The notes: a model not told the origin generated them from the letters alone. A DNA stretch of 64,000 bases from Atlanticothrix silvestris CENA357 (GCF_016056295.1 NZ_JAECZB010000016.1:1-64000); one strand, 5' to 3'. Shown: positions 44,083 to 53,781, counted from the stretch's first letter. Numbers and translations: made by a program.

Positions 44083-44664
44083 ATGTTGGATAAACCATCG
44101 GCGATTAATAGCAGTGAAGAAAATTATTTAGTCACAGCTGTGATCTGTCATGTAGTGAGACCGGGGCGCGAGGAAGGTTACGAAGCATGGTTTCATGGCA
44201 TTGCGGCAGATGCACGAAAATTCAAGGGGCATCTGGGTGTCAGCACTATTCGACCCCAGGATCACACCCATCCGGAGTACGTGGTCATTCTCAAGTTCGA
44301 TTGCTACGACAATCTCAAGACCTGGCTAGAATCTGATGTTAGGCGGGAGTGGATTGAGCGATTGCAGCCCTTGATTCAAAAGCCGGAAGCCCTTCAAACA
44401 CTGACTGGATTGGAAACTTGGTTTATTCTCTCAAACAAGCCGATGAAGTCGCCACCACCCCGCTACAAAATGATGTTAGTGACGTGGTTGGGAGTGTTCT
44501 TCACTCTTCCTCAGCTCAATCGTTTGTTAGCACCGTTGTTGTCTGGGTTGCCTGTATTGCTTAGTCAACTGATTAGCACAGGACTCGGTGTCGCCCTACT
44601 CACTTATGTGATTATGCCGCGCCTAACACAATTATTTCGCAAATGGCTGTATCCCATTCCCTAA
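44083..44664 (+). CDS. Antibiotic-biosynthesis-monooxygenase domain with membrane tail
   Basis: A 193-residue protein: an ABM ferredoxin-like domain (VTAVICHVVRPGREEGYEAW, HLGVSTIRPQDHTHPEYVVI) and two C-terminal transmembrane helices (MMLVTWLGVFFTLPQLN, ISTGLGVALLTYVIMP). Such fusions are widespread and place a small oxygenase-like domain at the inner membrane. The substrate is unknown. Confidence 0.85.
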   Translation: MLDKPSAINSSEENYLVTAVICHVVRPGREEGYEAWFHGIAADARKFKGHLGVSTIRPQDHTHPEYVVILKFDCYDNLKTWLESDVRREWIERLQPLIQKPEALQTLTGLETWFILSNKPMKSPPPRYKMMLVTWLGVFFTLPQLNRLLAPLLSGLPVLLSQLISTGLGVALLTYVIMPRLTQLFRKWLYPIP

Positions 44665-44824
44665 AATGCTGCCTCATGTGTGAGGTAAATTATTTGCAGT
44701 AGTAATTAATAGCTGCGATCAACGCATCGAGATTCCAGCAATGCCTGCGGTGGGCGTGCGATTTGTTCATACTAAGTTGCATTCAGAAATAGTATCTAGA
44801 AATGGGGCATTGCTTATCTATCTG

Positions 44825-45131
44825 AACCCTGAGTTACTATCTTTGAGCGCAACTCGGTATCAGCAATACAACCGTCAAGGAGAGGCCGGGTTATCAAGGC
44901 CAGGGAAAGGGGATAGACATAATTGCTATTTAAACTGGGAACAAGAAAAAGAACTGATAGATTCTTTTAAAGAAAAGGCGCGTCGTGGTCAGGTGGCAAC
45001 CGCAATGCAAATCAAACTTGCCTATGAAAAAGAATGTGGTTTCCCAGTGCATAAGACGACAATTTATCGGCTATTAGAACGGCATCAATGGCGTCAAATC
45101 GTCCCAAGACCAACTCATCCTAAAAAAGACC
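44825..45131 (+). mobile_element. IS630-type transposase N-terminal remnant
   Basis: The frame encodes YNRQGEAGLSRPGKGDRHNC, LIDSFKEKARRGQVATA and YRLLERHQWRQIVPRPTHPK, the DNA-binding half of IS630-family transposases. The DDE catalytic half is absent. The upstream 28 codons (from 44741) are of unclear origin. Downstream it is fused in frame to a Coq4-like gene. Confidence 0.8.
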
Positions 45132-45418
45132 TAAATGCTGTTGATGAATTGCAGACTCATGATATTTGGCACATCATTACCGGATTTGATACAAGTGAAA
45201 TTGGAGAAATTGGCTTGCAAGCTTTTTATTTGGCACAACTTCAACTACCTTTAGCAAGCTTGTTGATTGCCAATGCGTTAATTGCTATGACACTGTGGCG
45301 ACCGCAATTTCTCTCTCCTCTGCTGATGGCAATCTCACGGGGATGGGAAATGGGCAACAATGCTAAACACTGGACAAAATATCGTAACCAGTGGGAGTAT
45401 GTACACGATTGTGTATAA
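45132..45418 (+). pseudogene. Coq4-like gene, 5'-truncated and fused to transposase
   Basis: Continues the transposase frame with THDIWHIITGFDTSEIGEIG, LQAFYLAQLQLP and MAISRGWEMGNNAKHW. That is the metal/isoprenoid-binding core of Coq4-family proteins (HDxWHxxTGF). About the first hundred residues of Coq4 are missing. The whole ORF (44741-45418) might be translated, but the loss of the N-terminal half suggests inactivation by the insertion. Confidence 0.8.
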
Positions 45419-45562
45419 ATAATACTTCTGCTGTTACATTTTTTCAAAAAGTTGCTTCTTAAACCCCGCTTTAATAAATGATTATCTTTAGATAATGCCC
45501 GTATATTAACTAGTGAGTAAGAAAACGTAATATTAGTTTTTCAAATTTTTAGAGAAGAGAAA

Positions 45563-45934
45563 ATGAAGAAGTTAACCAGTTTGATGATTATCGGGGCAAT
45601 ATTGTCGATGAGTGCGCCGGCTTATGCTGAAAGTCGTGCAGTTAATATCAGTATTGGCAGTATTGGTGGTGCCCTAGATAATGCAGCTTTGAGAACAGTT
45701 CGTCAAATTATTGGGTTTGGGGTTGGCACTGGCACTGTCGATAAATTCATTGTATATAGTCCTAGGAATGGTTCTCCTATTCCCATTGAAGGAGGTTTAT
45801 CTGCTTGTGCTGAAGCTGGTTTCAGCATAACTGATGCCAGATTTAATGCTTTTATCCAGCAGTTGCGTTCAATTACACCCCGCTCAGGAACTTTCTTAAA
45901 TGTAGAACCTACCGCAAGCTGTAAACTCAGCTAA
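45563..45934 (+). CDS. Secreted protein of unknown function
   Basis: A 123-residue protein with a clear signal peptide (MKKLTSLMIIGAILSMSAPA, cleaved after AYA). The mature part (VNISIGSIGGALDNAALRTV, ACAEAGFSITDARFNAFIQQ) has two Cys that may pair. AGAGAAGAG precedes the ATG. No family recognised; likely periplasmic. Confidence 0.72.
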   Translation: MKKLTSLMIIGAILSMSAPAYAESRAVNISIGSIGGALDNAALRTVRQIIGFGVGTGTVDKFIVYSPRNGSPIPIEGGLSACAEAGFSITDARFNAFIQQLRSITPRSGTFLNVEPTASCKLS

Positions 45935-46357
45935 GAATGTTGGTACTTAACCCTCTCCTAAAAAAACAGAATGGTTTCTTTCATCCATAGTGGGCGATCG
46001 CTCATGAACAGCTTCTAAGAAACATTTCTGTTTTTTTACATCCATTGGAGATGTGATCGCTTTCCTCAGGCGCTTGTGTCACTTATGGAAAGCACTATCA
46101 AAGCTTAATTGTGAAACTGAGAGCGATGGGGTTCTCTCCATTTGGTACAAGAGGGTAAAAGGTCTAATTGTTTGAGTAAGTTGACAAGGTTAGCGGCACT
46201 GACCACATACATAAACCCTATTAATCTTTTGTTGTGCAATTTTGTTTAGGGTTACTAATGCTAAATGTTCTAGGGTAGGCATTTAGCCTACCCTAGAAAA
46301 ACATTCTTTGATTCAGCAATATCAAAAACCAAAAGGTATAAAGCCCAGTCTAGAGTT
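45935..46357. other. Intergenic region with large inverted repeats
   Basis: No gene seen. It contains an inverted AAAAAAACAGAA ... TTTCTGTTTTTTT pair (about 45961-46037), which could terminate the preceding gene, and the perfect hairpin listed at 46268-46298. The rest is AT-rich and featureless to my reading. Confidence 0.5.
46268..46298. terminator. Strong hairpin between convergent genes
   Basis: TTCTAGGGTAGGC (46268-46280) and GCCTACCCTAGAA (46286-46298) form a perfect 13-bp stem with a five-base loop, extended by AATG/CATT. It lies between convergently transcribed genes, which fits transcription termination, though no T-run follows on either strand. Confidence 0.5.
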
Positions 46358-48481
46358 TTAGTCTAAGAAATTTGGCTGGGGAGTAGTGACACCATTACTA
46401 CCAACTGCGGGTATTTCCACCAAAGGATCTGTAGCAGTAGGAGTTCCATTGGTATTACCACTGGAAGTTACTGAAAATTGATTACCTGGATGTCCATTAG
46501 GGATAAACAATTGTGGATGGTCAAAGGGGGCTTTTTCAAGAAGGACTCGCTGATCAGTAAGTCCAGTCCTCATGAAAGTGACCAAATCAGCTTTTTGCTG
46601 TAAGTTTAAGTTCAATGGCGCTACACCAGCCCCACCATCGTCACCTCGACCACGATTGTAAAAGTCAACAACTTGCTCCAAAGTTGCCATACCACCGTTG
46701 TGCATATATGGTGCTGTCAAGGCGATGTTACGCAGAGTAGGAGCTTTAAATCTTGATAGGGTAAAGCTTCCGGCTCCTGGGTCTTCGGAAGCTGGTCTAA
46801 CACCATAGTTAGGAATGAAGCCGTTAGCAAAATTATTAATCAGCGGATTGCCAGAATCAGTTGAAGCTACTCCTGTGGTTCTTCTTACCGAAGCCATAGT
46901 GAATTCTGGAATCGTATGGCAAATGTTACAATTTGCACCACCATTAGCTCCAGACTTAACAAACAAAGCTAGACCGTTTTTTTCTTGAGGAGTGAGAGCA
47001 TTAACATCTCCTGCCTGGAATTTATCAAACGGTGTCTGGTTAGATACAAGAGTAGACATATACTTCTGCATTGCTAACCCAGCAAACAATGAAAAATTCC
47101 AGTCTCTGAGCGTAAACTGATTTTCAGATAAAACCAGTTTTTCTTCACTATCAGAAGTAGTAGCCAAAGAATTAATACTGAAAGCCGCATCAGTAGCGAG
47201 AGATCCATCAGTAATGGTAGCTCCATCAGTAATGGTAGCTCCATCAGTAGTGAGAGACCCATCAGTAGTGGTAACCAATGCTCCAGGGAGGATTGTTGTT
47301 GTTTTATCACTCTCAACTTGAATGATAGACCTTGACCTCCACCATTGCGGCTTAAAGGCTTTCATAATCAACCGATCATAGGCTCCGATTGACAAGCCTT
47401 TATAGGGGAAGCGACTAAAAACTCCTAAAACACTGTCTTGCGGATGTACAAGTTGTTTACCTAACGGTCTGAGACGTTTGAGTTTCTGACCTTTTCTTCG
47501 TAAGAACTTAGCACCGATTTCAGGAAAAGTTCGGCCATCCGCAGACATCTCAAATGGACTCAATGGTGGCCCAGTTACTAAAGAAGCTATAGAGGAATTA
47601 TTAAGCGAAATGGAAACTGGAGTTAGTTGGTTTAGTCCTGAAGCCTTGAAAACTTTAGCATTCAGGTCTGCTGCTCCTTTTTCATTCACTCCATTGAAGG
47701 TTTCCTTGGCACGACCATCCCAAAACTGGATTTTATTGAAGATAGCATCAATTACTGTTGGGGCATTACGTGGCTCAACTCGGCGGACATTGATGCCATT
47801 AATTTGAAAGCCGTCTGGATCTGGTGTAGATGTGACATTATCCTCTGCTTGACCTGGAACAGTTTCTACCAGAACACTATGAAATACGCCTTGGGAGGAG
47901 GCGACATCGTTAACATCAGAAACAACTGTACTGGTTCGATCATCAGGATTTACCAGTTTGTGAAATGGAAAATCTGCTGCTGTAAGTTGATAGTTTGGAT
48001 TACCACCAACCTGGAAAGTTATATCTTTCAGTGATGCCAAAACACCAGGACTAATTTGATTTTTTGATCTATTATCTGCTCCGGCATGAAAGTGACAACT
48101 AGCACAGGACTGAATGCCGTCGCTACCAAGCTGCATATCCCAAAATAGGGATTTTCCTAGCTGGAGTAAGGCTGTGTTGTCCCGAACAAAGTCTCCGAGA
48201 TTACTTGGTTCAGCCACTGCTGTCAAGAGTGGTGGGGTTGCTGGAGTAGGGTCTCCAACTGTAGCTGGTGGAAGACTAGTTATGGCGTTTAAGGGAGCCG
48301 GATTGAGGGTTACTTGTGCTGATACAATACCTCCACTAGCAATCGCTAGAGAAACTAGGAGGAAAATTGCCATAGGGCGTGAATATTTTGATACTTTTTT
48401 GGATTTAAAGGCTAAATAAATCCAAAAAGCCATCACAAAAAGCATCAGCAAGATTGCTAATGTACCACTTGAATTTATCAT
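46358..48481 (-). CDS. Di-haem cytochrome c peroxidase/MauG-family protein
   Basis: A 707-residue membrane-anchored cytochrome. It has two N-terminal hydrophobic segments (LAILLMLFVMAFWIYLAF, MAIFLLVSLAIASGG), a first haem site CASCH near residue 125 with FHAG following, and a second CNICH near 515. Downstream, YMHNGGMATLEQVVDFYNRG is typical of bacterial cytochrome c peroxidases. It is longer than usual (about 350-450 residues) owing to a central insertion that includes tandem repeats of TDGSLTTDGATI type. It acts outside the cytoplasm, reducing peroxide or oxidising a partner. Confidence 0.88.
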   Translation of the reverse strand: MINSSGTLAILLMLFVMAFWIYLAFKSKKVSKYSRPMAIFLLVSLAIASGGIVSAQVTLNPAPLNAITSLPPATVGDPTPATPPLLTAVAEPSNLGDFVRDNTALLQLGKSLFWDMQLGSDGIQSCASCHFHAGADNRSKNQISPGVLASLKDITFQVGGNPNYQLTAADFPFHKLVNPDDRTSTVVSDVNDVASSQGVFHSVLVETVPGQAEDNVTSTPDPDGFQINGINVRRVEPRNAPTVIDAIFNKIQFWDGRAKETFNGVNEKGAADLNAKVFKASGLNQLTPVSISLNNSSIASLVTGPPLSPFEMSADGRTFPEIGAKFLRRKGQKLKRLRPLGKQLVHPQDSVLGVFSRFPYKGLSIGAYDRLIMKAFKPQWWRSRSIIQVESDKTTTILPGALVTTTDGSLTTDGATITDGATITDGSLATDAAFSINSLATTSDSEEKLVLSENQFTLRDWNFSLFAGLAMQKYMSTLVSNQTPFDKFQAGDVNALTPQEKNGLALFVKSGANGGANCNICHTIPEFTMASVRRTTGVASTDSGNPLINNFANGFIPNYGVRPASEDPGAGSFTLSRFKAPTLRNIALTAPYMHNGGMATLEQVVDFYNRGRGDDGGAGVAPLNLNLQQKADLVTFMRTGLTDQRVLLEKAPFDHPQLFIPNGHPGNQFSVTSSGNTNGTPTATDPLVEIPAVGSNGVTTPQPNFLD
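47204..47270 (-). repeat. Tandem repeat inside the cytochrome gene
   Basis: An 18-bp unit close to CCATCAGTAATGGTAGCT recurs three to four times, encoding a TDGxxI/TDGSL low-complexity run. The copies are almost identical, so the number is probably variable between strains. Confidence 0.85.
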
Positions 48482-48990
48482 TAATACCTCGGTATACCCG
48501 TGGGAACTGTGGATTTAATGCTGACGCAGGAAAACTTCGCCTTTTTTTAGGTAGTATTACAGCACCTAATTACTGCGGTCTTATGTTACCATTTACCGTA
48601 TATTTACGGCAGCTTTTTAATAAAATATTTGCCTTCTATTCATCACTAAGAATGATCAAGATAATGGCAGTGCATTGTCTGTCTACATCAACTTTGAGGA
48701 TGAACTGGGTGAGATTGTCGAGACTGATGTACCCACAAAACAAACTTGCTTCAGCCCTTACCAGTACCACAAAAAGGTAGAGGCGTGCATCCGAGAGCAT
48801 GAAAACCATCGCCGCGCTCCTTCTCAAACGCAATGTTCCATTGCATCGATGTCGTTCTGGGCTGTTTGAAAGATTGGAAATGCAGAATTAGCGATCGCGC
48901 ATTTGGGTTATCTTGGCAGTTATTGTAGTCGTGCATTCGCACGGAAGCTGTTGTGCCTGAAAGAGTGGGCATAATAACGAAAAACCCACA
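48482..48990. other. Intergenic region upstream of the cytochrome gene
   Basis: About 500 bp. The first 120 bases presumably carry the minus-strand promoter. Around 48660-48870 a short frame (VYINFEDELGEIVETDVPT) looks faintly protein-like but has no support from a start or length. Otherwise I see nothing. Confidence 0.4.
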
Positions 48991-49179
48991 ATGCAAAATA
49001 GTCAAACATTTAAATGGCAACGGATTCTGCTGCTGACTGCTGTTGGTTTTATTGCTGTGATGGTACTAGCAACCGTTTACCAAGAATGGCGAAAGCGCAA
49101 CGGCTGGTGTATGCGCTTTTATACAGATGTGAAGCAACAAACTCTGTATGGAACTGAATGCCAAAAGCCAGCAAGTTAG
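48991..49179 (+). CDS. Small single-span membrane protein
   Basis: Sixty-two residues: a short hydrophilic start, one transmembrane helix (ILLLTAVGFIAVMVLATVY), then a basic, Cys-containing tail (WRKRNGWCMRFYTDVKQQ, TECQKPAS). The organisation suggests a real short membrane protein, but there is no family to compare. Confidence 0.45.
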   Translation: MQNSQTFKWQRILLLTAVGFIAVMVLATVYQEWRKRNGWCMRFYTDVKQQTLYGTECQKPAS

Positions 49180-49423
49180 GTAATCCCAAGCTAAACTCAA
49201 ACGCAATGTTTCTCTGAACAGTAGTGATTAGTTATTCTTAATACACATATCATTCCTTCCAACCATAAAATTGTAAATAATTTCATAGATATTAGATTTT
49301 TTTAGGATAATTGCAGTTTTATCCTACACTGATCACCACCAGATAATCTTTCACCGACAATCGTAGCCGATAACAATTTTTGGTACAAAATTATTTTTTT
49401 TTATGACAGAAATTCATTGAGCT
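49180..49423. other. AT-rich intergenic region
   Basis: No gene seen between the small membrane protein and the end of arsS. It has runs of T and A typical of terminator regions, but I find no convincing stem. Confidence 0.4.
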
Positions 49424-50410
49424 TCACACCAAAGCACCGCCACAACTAGAACCGCATCCAGCAGTACAACCATAGCAATATGCCGCAGCTTGAATTTCAC
49501 TAATTAAGTCTAAACTATCAGCTTCTAGTAATTTCTTAACTGTTAATGTTTCACCATTCAGAGCTTTCGCTGGCAAATTCATCATCTGGTTAAAGTCGCA
49601 ATCATACACATTACCCAAATAATCAATTGAAAGTTGATCACGGCACATTAAATGGTCAATTGTACCGTTATTAAAATGCGACTCTAAAAACTGCAAATAG
49701 CTGGTGTACAGTTTTTTCCGTTCTAAATACATTTGAGTTCTACCAACTGGTAAGTTAGTAATGGTGAAGAGATTATTGAAGACAATACCAAAATGCTTTT
49801 GTAAAAATATTTTGTAGTCTCGTTCTAAGTTAGCCTGTTCGGGAGCTAAAGAAAATTTTTCACTTGTGGGTAACTGCGGATTGTATACCAAGTCTAAAAT
49901 TAAATTTTGTTCTTTCCCATAACCAAGTTTATTCAGCCATTGCAAAGCTTTAATTGAATGATCAAATACACCGAAACCACGCATTTTATCAACATTGTCT
50001 GCGAGATAACAAGGCATAGAAGCCACAACTTTTAATTCATGTTGAGCAAAGTATTCAGGTAAATCACTAAACCCATCTACAAAGTAAATAGTCAAGTTAG
50101 ATCGGACAATTACTTGTTTATTATTTGCTCTTGCTGCTTCTACTAATGGTTTAAACCCGTAGTTCATTTCTGGCGCGCCACCAGTTAAATCCACAATCTG
50201 AATTTCCGGGAATCTATGAATTATCTCAATTAATTGTTGGCAAACCTCTGGAGAAAGTTCTTCTGTACGTTTTGGCCCAGCTTCTACATGACAGTGTGTA
50301 CAGGCAAGGTTACAGCGCTTACCTAAGTTAATTTGTAAAACAGTAATGTCCTTTTTTGTCAAAGGGTAATTTAACTTATTCTTAAATGGTGTAATTGATA
50401 TAGTATGCAT
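49424..50410 (-). CDS. arsS: Arsenosugar biosynthesis radical SAM protein ArsS
   Basis: A 328-residue radical SAM enzyme with the cluster motif CNLACTHC near residue 33 and VDLTGGAPEMN, which binds SAM. The C-terminus is rich in Cys (YCYGCTAGCGSSCGG), typical of ArsS. It transfers a 5'-deoxyadenosyl group to dimethylarsenical during arsenosugar synthesis. It is the last gene of an arsM-pit-arsS operon, 43 bp after the transporter gene. Confidence 0.92.
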   Translation of the reverse strand: MHTISITPFKNKLNYPLTKKDITVLQINLGKRCNLACTHCHVEAGPKRTEELSPEVCQQLIEIIHRFPEIQIVDLTGGAPEMNYGFKPLVEAARANNKQVIVRSNLTIYFVDGFSDLPEYFAQHELKVVASMPCYLADNVDKMRGFGVFDHSIKALQWLNKLGYGKEQNLILDLVYNPQLPTSEKFSLAPEQANLERDYKIFLQKHFGIVFNNLFTITNLPVGRTQMYLERKKLYTSYLQFLESHFNNGTIDHLMCRDQLSIDYLGNVYDCDFNQMMNLPAKALNGETLTVKKLLEADSLDLISEIQAAAYCYGCTAGCGSSCGGALV

Positions 50411-50453
50411 TGGTTAATATTTCTCAAAATATGGACAAATTTACTCAATTGTT

Positions 50454-51413
50454 TTATCCTTGCAATAATCTATAGGTTATTCCACTAATAATTGCTGCAA
50501 TAGGTAAAGTGAAAAACCATGAAAATAAAAGCTGATAAAAAACGCGTATATTGGTTTTTTTCTCAATTAATCCTACACCAACAATAGAACATACAGAAAC
50601 CTGAGTAATAGAAACAGGAAGCCCAAATTGAGTAGCAGCAATTACAAGCAGTCCTGTAACCATATTGGCAGATAAACCCTGAATAATGTTCATTGAAGTA
50701 ATTTTTTCGCTCATGGTTGCAGCAATTTGTTGGGAATTGAGTAAACCCCCCAATGCCATTGCCATTGCTACCGTAATCATCCCTCCCTGGATTGAGAAAT
50801 ACTCAATAATGACAATCAGCGAGACAATTTTGGGTGTATTATTCAATCCTCTAGCAAAACTAATAATGCCTGCACTGATAAGGTGACAAGCATCAATCGT
50901 TTTTTGATTGGCTTCTAGGTTCCATTGAGAATTACTGTATTTTAATAAACTATAAATAAATGCTGCCAAAGAAATAGCAATTATAGGACTGAGGAATAGG
51001 GGTAAAATAAATAAACTTCCCAAAGCTACAAAATTAACTTTGAGTCCGATCGCCACTAAGCCAGCGCCAAGCAGCGCACCTGTTAAACTATGAGTTGTGG
51101 AAATGGGAAATCCCGTCAGAGCAGCAACTAGCACCGTTAAACCAGAGGCGATCGCAACTGCAATATGAAACTCTGGAGCATTGGCGATCGCATCTGGCAA
51201 TAGCCCTTTACCAGAAAAATTTCTCACTAATGTACTAGCAAAAAAAGTTGCTGCTAATCCACCAGCAAAAGTTGTAAAAGTTGCCCACAAAATAGCTGTT
51301 TGATAGCTCGTTGTTCGGCTACCAAACAGTGTTGCTACACCTTTAAAATTGTCGTTGGCTCCATTAGAGTAAGCTAAAAAAAGCGTAGACAGAAATAAAC
51401 TAATTAAAAACAT
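50454..51413 (-). CDS. PiT-family phosphate/arsenate permease
   Basis: A 319-residue membrane transporter with the duplicated PiT signature (YSNGANDNFKGVATLFGSR at the start; ISFARGLNNTPKI in the middle) and about ten helices. PiT proteins carry phosphate with Na+ or H+, and arsenate can enter the same way. Its position between arsM and arsS, 15 bp after arsM, suggests a role in arsenic or phosphate handling linked to arsenosugar synthesis, but the direction and substrate are not shown. Confidence 0.88.
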   Translation of the reverse strand: MFLISLFLSTLFLAYSNGANDNFKGVATLFGSRTTSYQTAILWATFTTFAGGLAATFFASTLVRNFSGKGLLPDAIANAPEFHIAVAIASGLTVLVAALTGFPISTTHSLTGALLGAGLVAIGLKVNFVALGSLFILPLFLSPIIAISLAAFIYSLLKYSNSQWNLEANQKTIDACHLISAGIISFARGLNNTPKIVSLIVIIEYFSIQGGMITVAMAMALGGLLNSQQIAATMSEKITSMNIIQGLSANMVTGLLVIAATQFGLPVSITQVSVCSIVGVGLIEKKTNIRVFYQLLFSWFFTLPIAAIISGITYRLLQG

Positions 51414-51428
51414 TGGGGCTTACTAAAG

Positions 51429-52397
51429 TTAACAGCAACCACCGCCGCTATAGTGCCAGGTAGAATCAGTAATTATTATTTCTCCTGGTTTTAAAGCTGC
51501 AAATTTAGCAGCGGTTTTATCACAAACTGCTGCGGGAATACCACGCTGAAGCAGATGCCCTGCTGAATCATCAAACAAAGATTCTGTACCAGCATAAATT
51601 GCCGTTTTGCCTGTAAAAACACAAGCACCATCTTCTGGAATAGCTACTTTGAAAGCAACAGAATCGAGGCTTTCTAGTAGTAGATTTTCTTCTAGTTTGT
51701 AAGTTTGGGAATCTAACAAACGATAAGGACGACGGGCACGAATTTCAATTTGACCAAAGCCAGCATTAATGATGCGTTCAGTATACTCATCGTATGTGAG
51801 CGCCCCTGATAAACACATGGCTCGTAGCTGCTCATCCTGCCGTAGATGTTCGGGAATTGCGCGGGTGGCAATAGGATCGCTCATTTGCAAGCGTCCACCT
51901 GGTTTTAATACTCGATATGCCTCTAGTAAAGCACGAGTTAAATCTTCTGGTTCAAAAATATTGAAAAGGCAATTCTGGGCGACGATATCAACGGCAGCAT
52001 CAGCCACAGGTAAATTAAAAGCATCGCCTGCTTTAATTTCCACGAAACTGGTGTCAAACCAGGGATTTTCTGTAGCGGCAATTTCCAGATTGCGGGTGGC
52101 GGCTTCTCGCATAGCAGCAACCGGTTCAATGGCAATTACACCACCTGGACGACGGGAAAAATAAGCGAATTGCAATGCCTCTAAACCACCACCAACGCCA
52201 ACATAAAGCACCGTGGGTTGGCTTGAAAGTTCCGTGGGGTGTACAGTAGTGCCACAACCATAGTTCATTTCCTGCATCTTGCAGGGAATTTTCAATCCTG
52301 GTAATTGCAGAGGGGTACTTTGAACGCAACAAAGTCCTACTTCTGGTGTTTGGGCAACTTCACGGTAGAATTGCGCTGCTGTTTCTAGATAGGCCAT
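51429..52397 (-). CDS. arsM: Arsenite methyltransferase ArsM (arsenosugar type)
   Basis: A 322-residue SAM methyltransferase with the nucleotide motif VLYVGVGGGLEALQFA, the arsenic-binding Cys residues (VGLCCVQS, KIPCKMQEM, YGCGTT) and a C-terminal GGGCC. The C-terminal extension and tail are those of the arsenosugar-linked ArsM branch. First gene of the operon with the permease and arsS; it methylates arsenite to dimethylarsenite for ArsS. Confidence 0.92.
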   Translation of the reverse strand: MAYLETAAQFYREVAQTPEVGLCCVQSTPLQLPGLKIPCKMQEMNYGCGTTVHPTELSSQPTVLYVGVGGGLEALQFAYFSRRPGGVIAIEPVAAMREAATRNLEIAATENPWFDTSFVEIKAGDAFNLPVADAAVDIVAQNCLFNIFEPEDLTRALLEAYRVLKPGGRLQMSDPIATRAIPEHLRQDEQLRAMCLSGALTYDEYTERIINAGFGQIEIRARRPYRLLDSQTYKLEENLLLESLDSVAFKVAIPEDGACVFTGKTAIYAGTESLFDDSAGHLLQRGIPAAVCDKTAAKFAALKPGEIIITDSTWHYSGGGCC

Positions 52398-52499
52398 TGC
52401 AGTCTGAATTTTTTGTGTTTTTGTATAGAGTTAACTCCGTGCATCCTAATATAACTAACTATCAATTACATGAGATTTTGCTGAGAACGGGATAATCCG

Positions 52500-52620
52500 G
52501 AAATTAGGGGTTAGGGGTTAGGGGCACGGGTAAGAAGGGCAAAGGGGAATGGGTAAGGGGGAAAGGGTTTATTTCTTTATCCTTTACCCTTTACCCTTTT
52601 CCCAAGATTGTTGCTCCTCT
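52500..52620. repeat. Purine-rich simple repeats
   Basis: TTAGGGG occurs three times in tandem, then GGGTAAGG-type runs and an inverted CCTTTACCC run. Together they can form a long imperfect stem. It lies downstream of the response regulator and before arsM on the minus strand. Such repeats are common in filamentous cyanobacteria; they may act as a terminator. Confidence 0.6.
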
Positions 52621-52632
52621 ACTCCCTAATCC

Positions 52633-53307
52633 CTACTCACGCAAAGCGTAGCCGACACCACGCAAAGTTTGAATGAGGCGCTTTTCGTTATTGGCTTCGA
52701 GTTTTAGGCGTAAGTAGCGAACGTAAACTTCGATGATGTTGGAATCACCCATGAAGTCATAACCCCAGACTTCTTCTAAAATGCGATCGCGGGTAATTAC
52801 CTGTCGTGGGTGGGCGAGTAGATATTCTAGTAAATCAAACTCCTTGGCAGTTAAATCAATTAACCGCTTGCCCCGAAATACTTCCCGCGTGCGACGATTT
52901 AAACTTAAATCTTCAAATTCTAAAATATCTGCGGCATCTGCTTCTTGGTTTCTTCGCAGGTGAGCGCGGACTCTGGCTAATAATTCTTCGACGCTGAAAG
53001 GTTTAATTACATAATCATCAGCACCAGCGTCTAAACCTGCAACGCGATCGCTCACTTCGTCTTTAGCTGTTAATAAAACTATCGGCACTTTATCGCCAGT
53101 ACTTCGCAGGCGACGGCAAATTTCTAAACCTGATAAACCAGGCAACATCCAATCCAAAATGATTAAGTCTGGATGTAATTCCCGCGCTGCGGTAAGCGCA
53201 GTTAATCCATCGTAGGCGACGCTGACTTGATAACCTTCGTAACTCAGTTCAAGTTCTACAAATCGCGCCAGTTTGACTTCATCTTCAACCAGTAAGATGT
53301 GCGTCAT
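52633..53307 (-). CDS. OmpR/PhoB-family response regulator
   Basis: A 224-residue regulator: a receiver (acidic residues in LLVEDE, Asp in [24 protein letters not shown]) and a winged helix ([40 protein letters not shown]). Intact and of the usual length. No adjacent sensor kinase, so its partner is elsewhere. Closely similar regulators are widespread in cyanobacteria; I cannot tell which ortholog this is. Confidence 0.93.
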   Translation of the reverse strand: MTHILLVEDEVKLARFVELELSYEGYQVSVAYDGLTALTAARELHPDLIILDWMLPGLSGLEICRRLRSTGDKVPIVLLTAKDEVSDRVAGLDAGADDYVIKPFSVEELLARVRAHLRRNQEADAADILEFEDLSLNRRTREVFRGKRLIDLTAKEFDLLEYLLAHPRQVITRDRILEEVWGYDFMGDSNIIEVYVRYLRLKLEANNEKRLIQTLRGVGYALRE

Positions 53308-53490
53308 GATGATGTTAGTGATTTCAGCAAGGTATGGTAAACAATACAGATTGGTAACACTTTAGAAGGGTACTAGCTACTAAATAGCCAGACATCTAAT
53401 TAGGCTTACGTTAGCTTAGTATAGACTTAAGTAGGTTACAACCGTAAATCTGTAATTACCGATACTGCCGCATCAAGCAATTAGCTAGTC

Positions 53491-53781
53491 TTAACAATAG
53501 GCTGTGACATCTTCACCACATTCATCTGCAAGATAACAAAGCGCTCTAAAACGTAGAGTTACTACTTGTTCATAGAGAGGATTTAATTTACACATTGGCG
53601 GAATGTGAAACAGTTTACGACCAAACAGCTTAATATCGCGTTCAAAGGGACATTGGGCAGGAATGGCTTTACATAACAGATGAGCTAGTTTCGAGTTATG
53701 AATTTCAATGTTTTCTAACCACTCACGGATTGGGTGCAGTAGGTCGTTGTGTAAGCGGACTTGAGTAAGGCTTGTCATCAT
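53491..53781 (-). CDS. Mo-dependent nitrogenase C-terminal family protein
   Basis: A 96-residue protein: PIREWLENIEIHNSKLAHLL, CKAIPAQCPFERDIKLFGRK and FHIPPMCKLNPLYEQVV. This is the small family annotated as Mo-dependent nitrogenase C-terminus, present mostly in cyanobacteria including non-diazotrophs. The role is unknown. Cys residues in CPFER and PPMCKLNP are conserved. Intact length. Confidence 0.85.
   Translation of the reverse strand: MMTSLTQVRLHNDLLHPIREWLENIEIHNSKLAHLLCKAIPAQCPFERDIKLFGRKLFHIPPMCKLNPLYEQVVTLRFRALCYLADECGEDVTAYC

Noticed and set aside
48675-48869. 64-codon frame with protein-like beginning (YINFEDELGEIVETD)
   Set aside because: No ribosome site, no family, and the frame loses character after 40 codons; left as intergenic.
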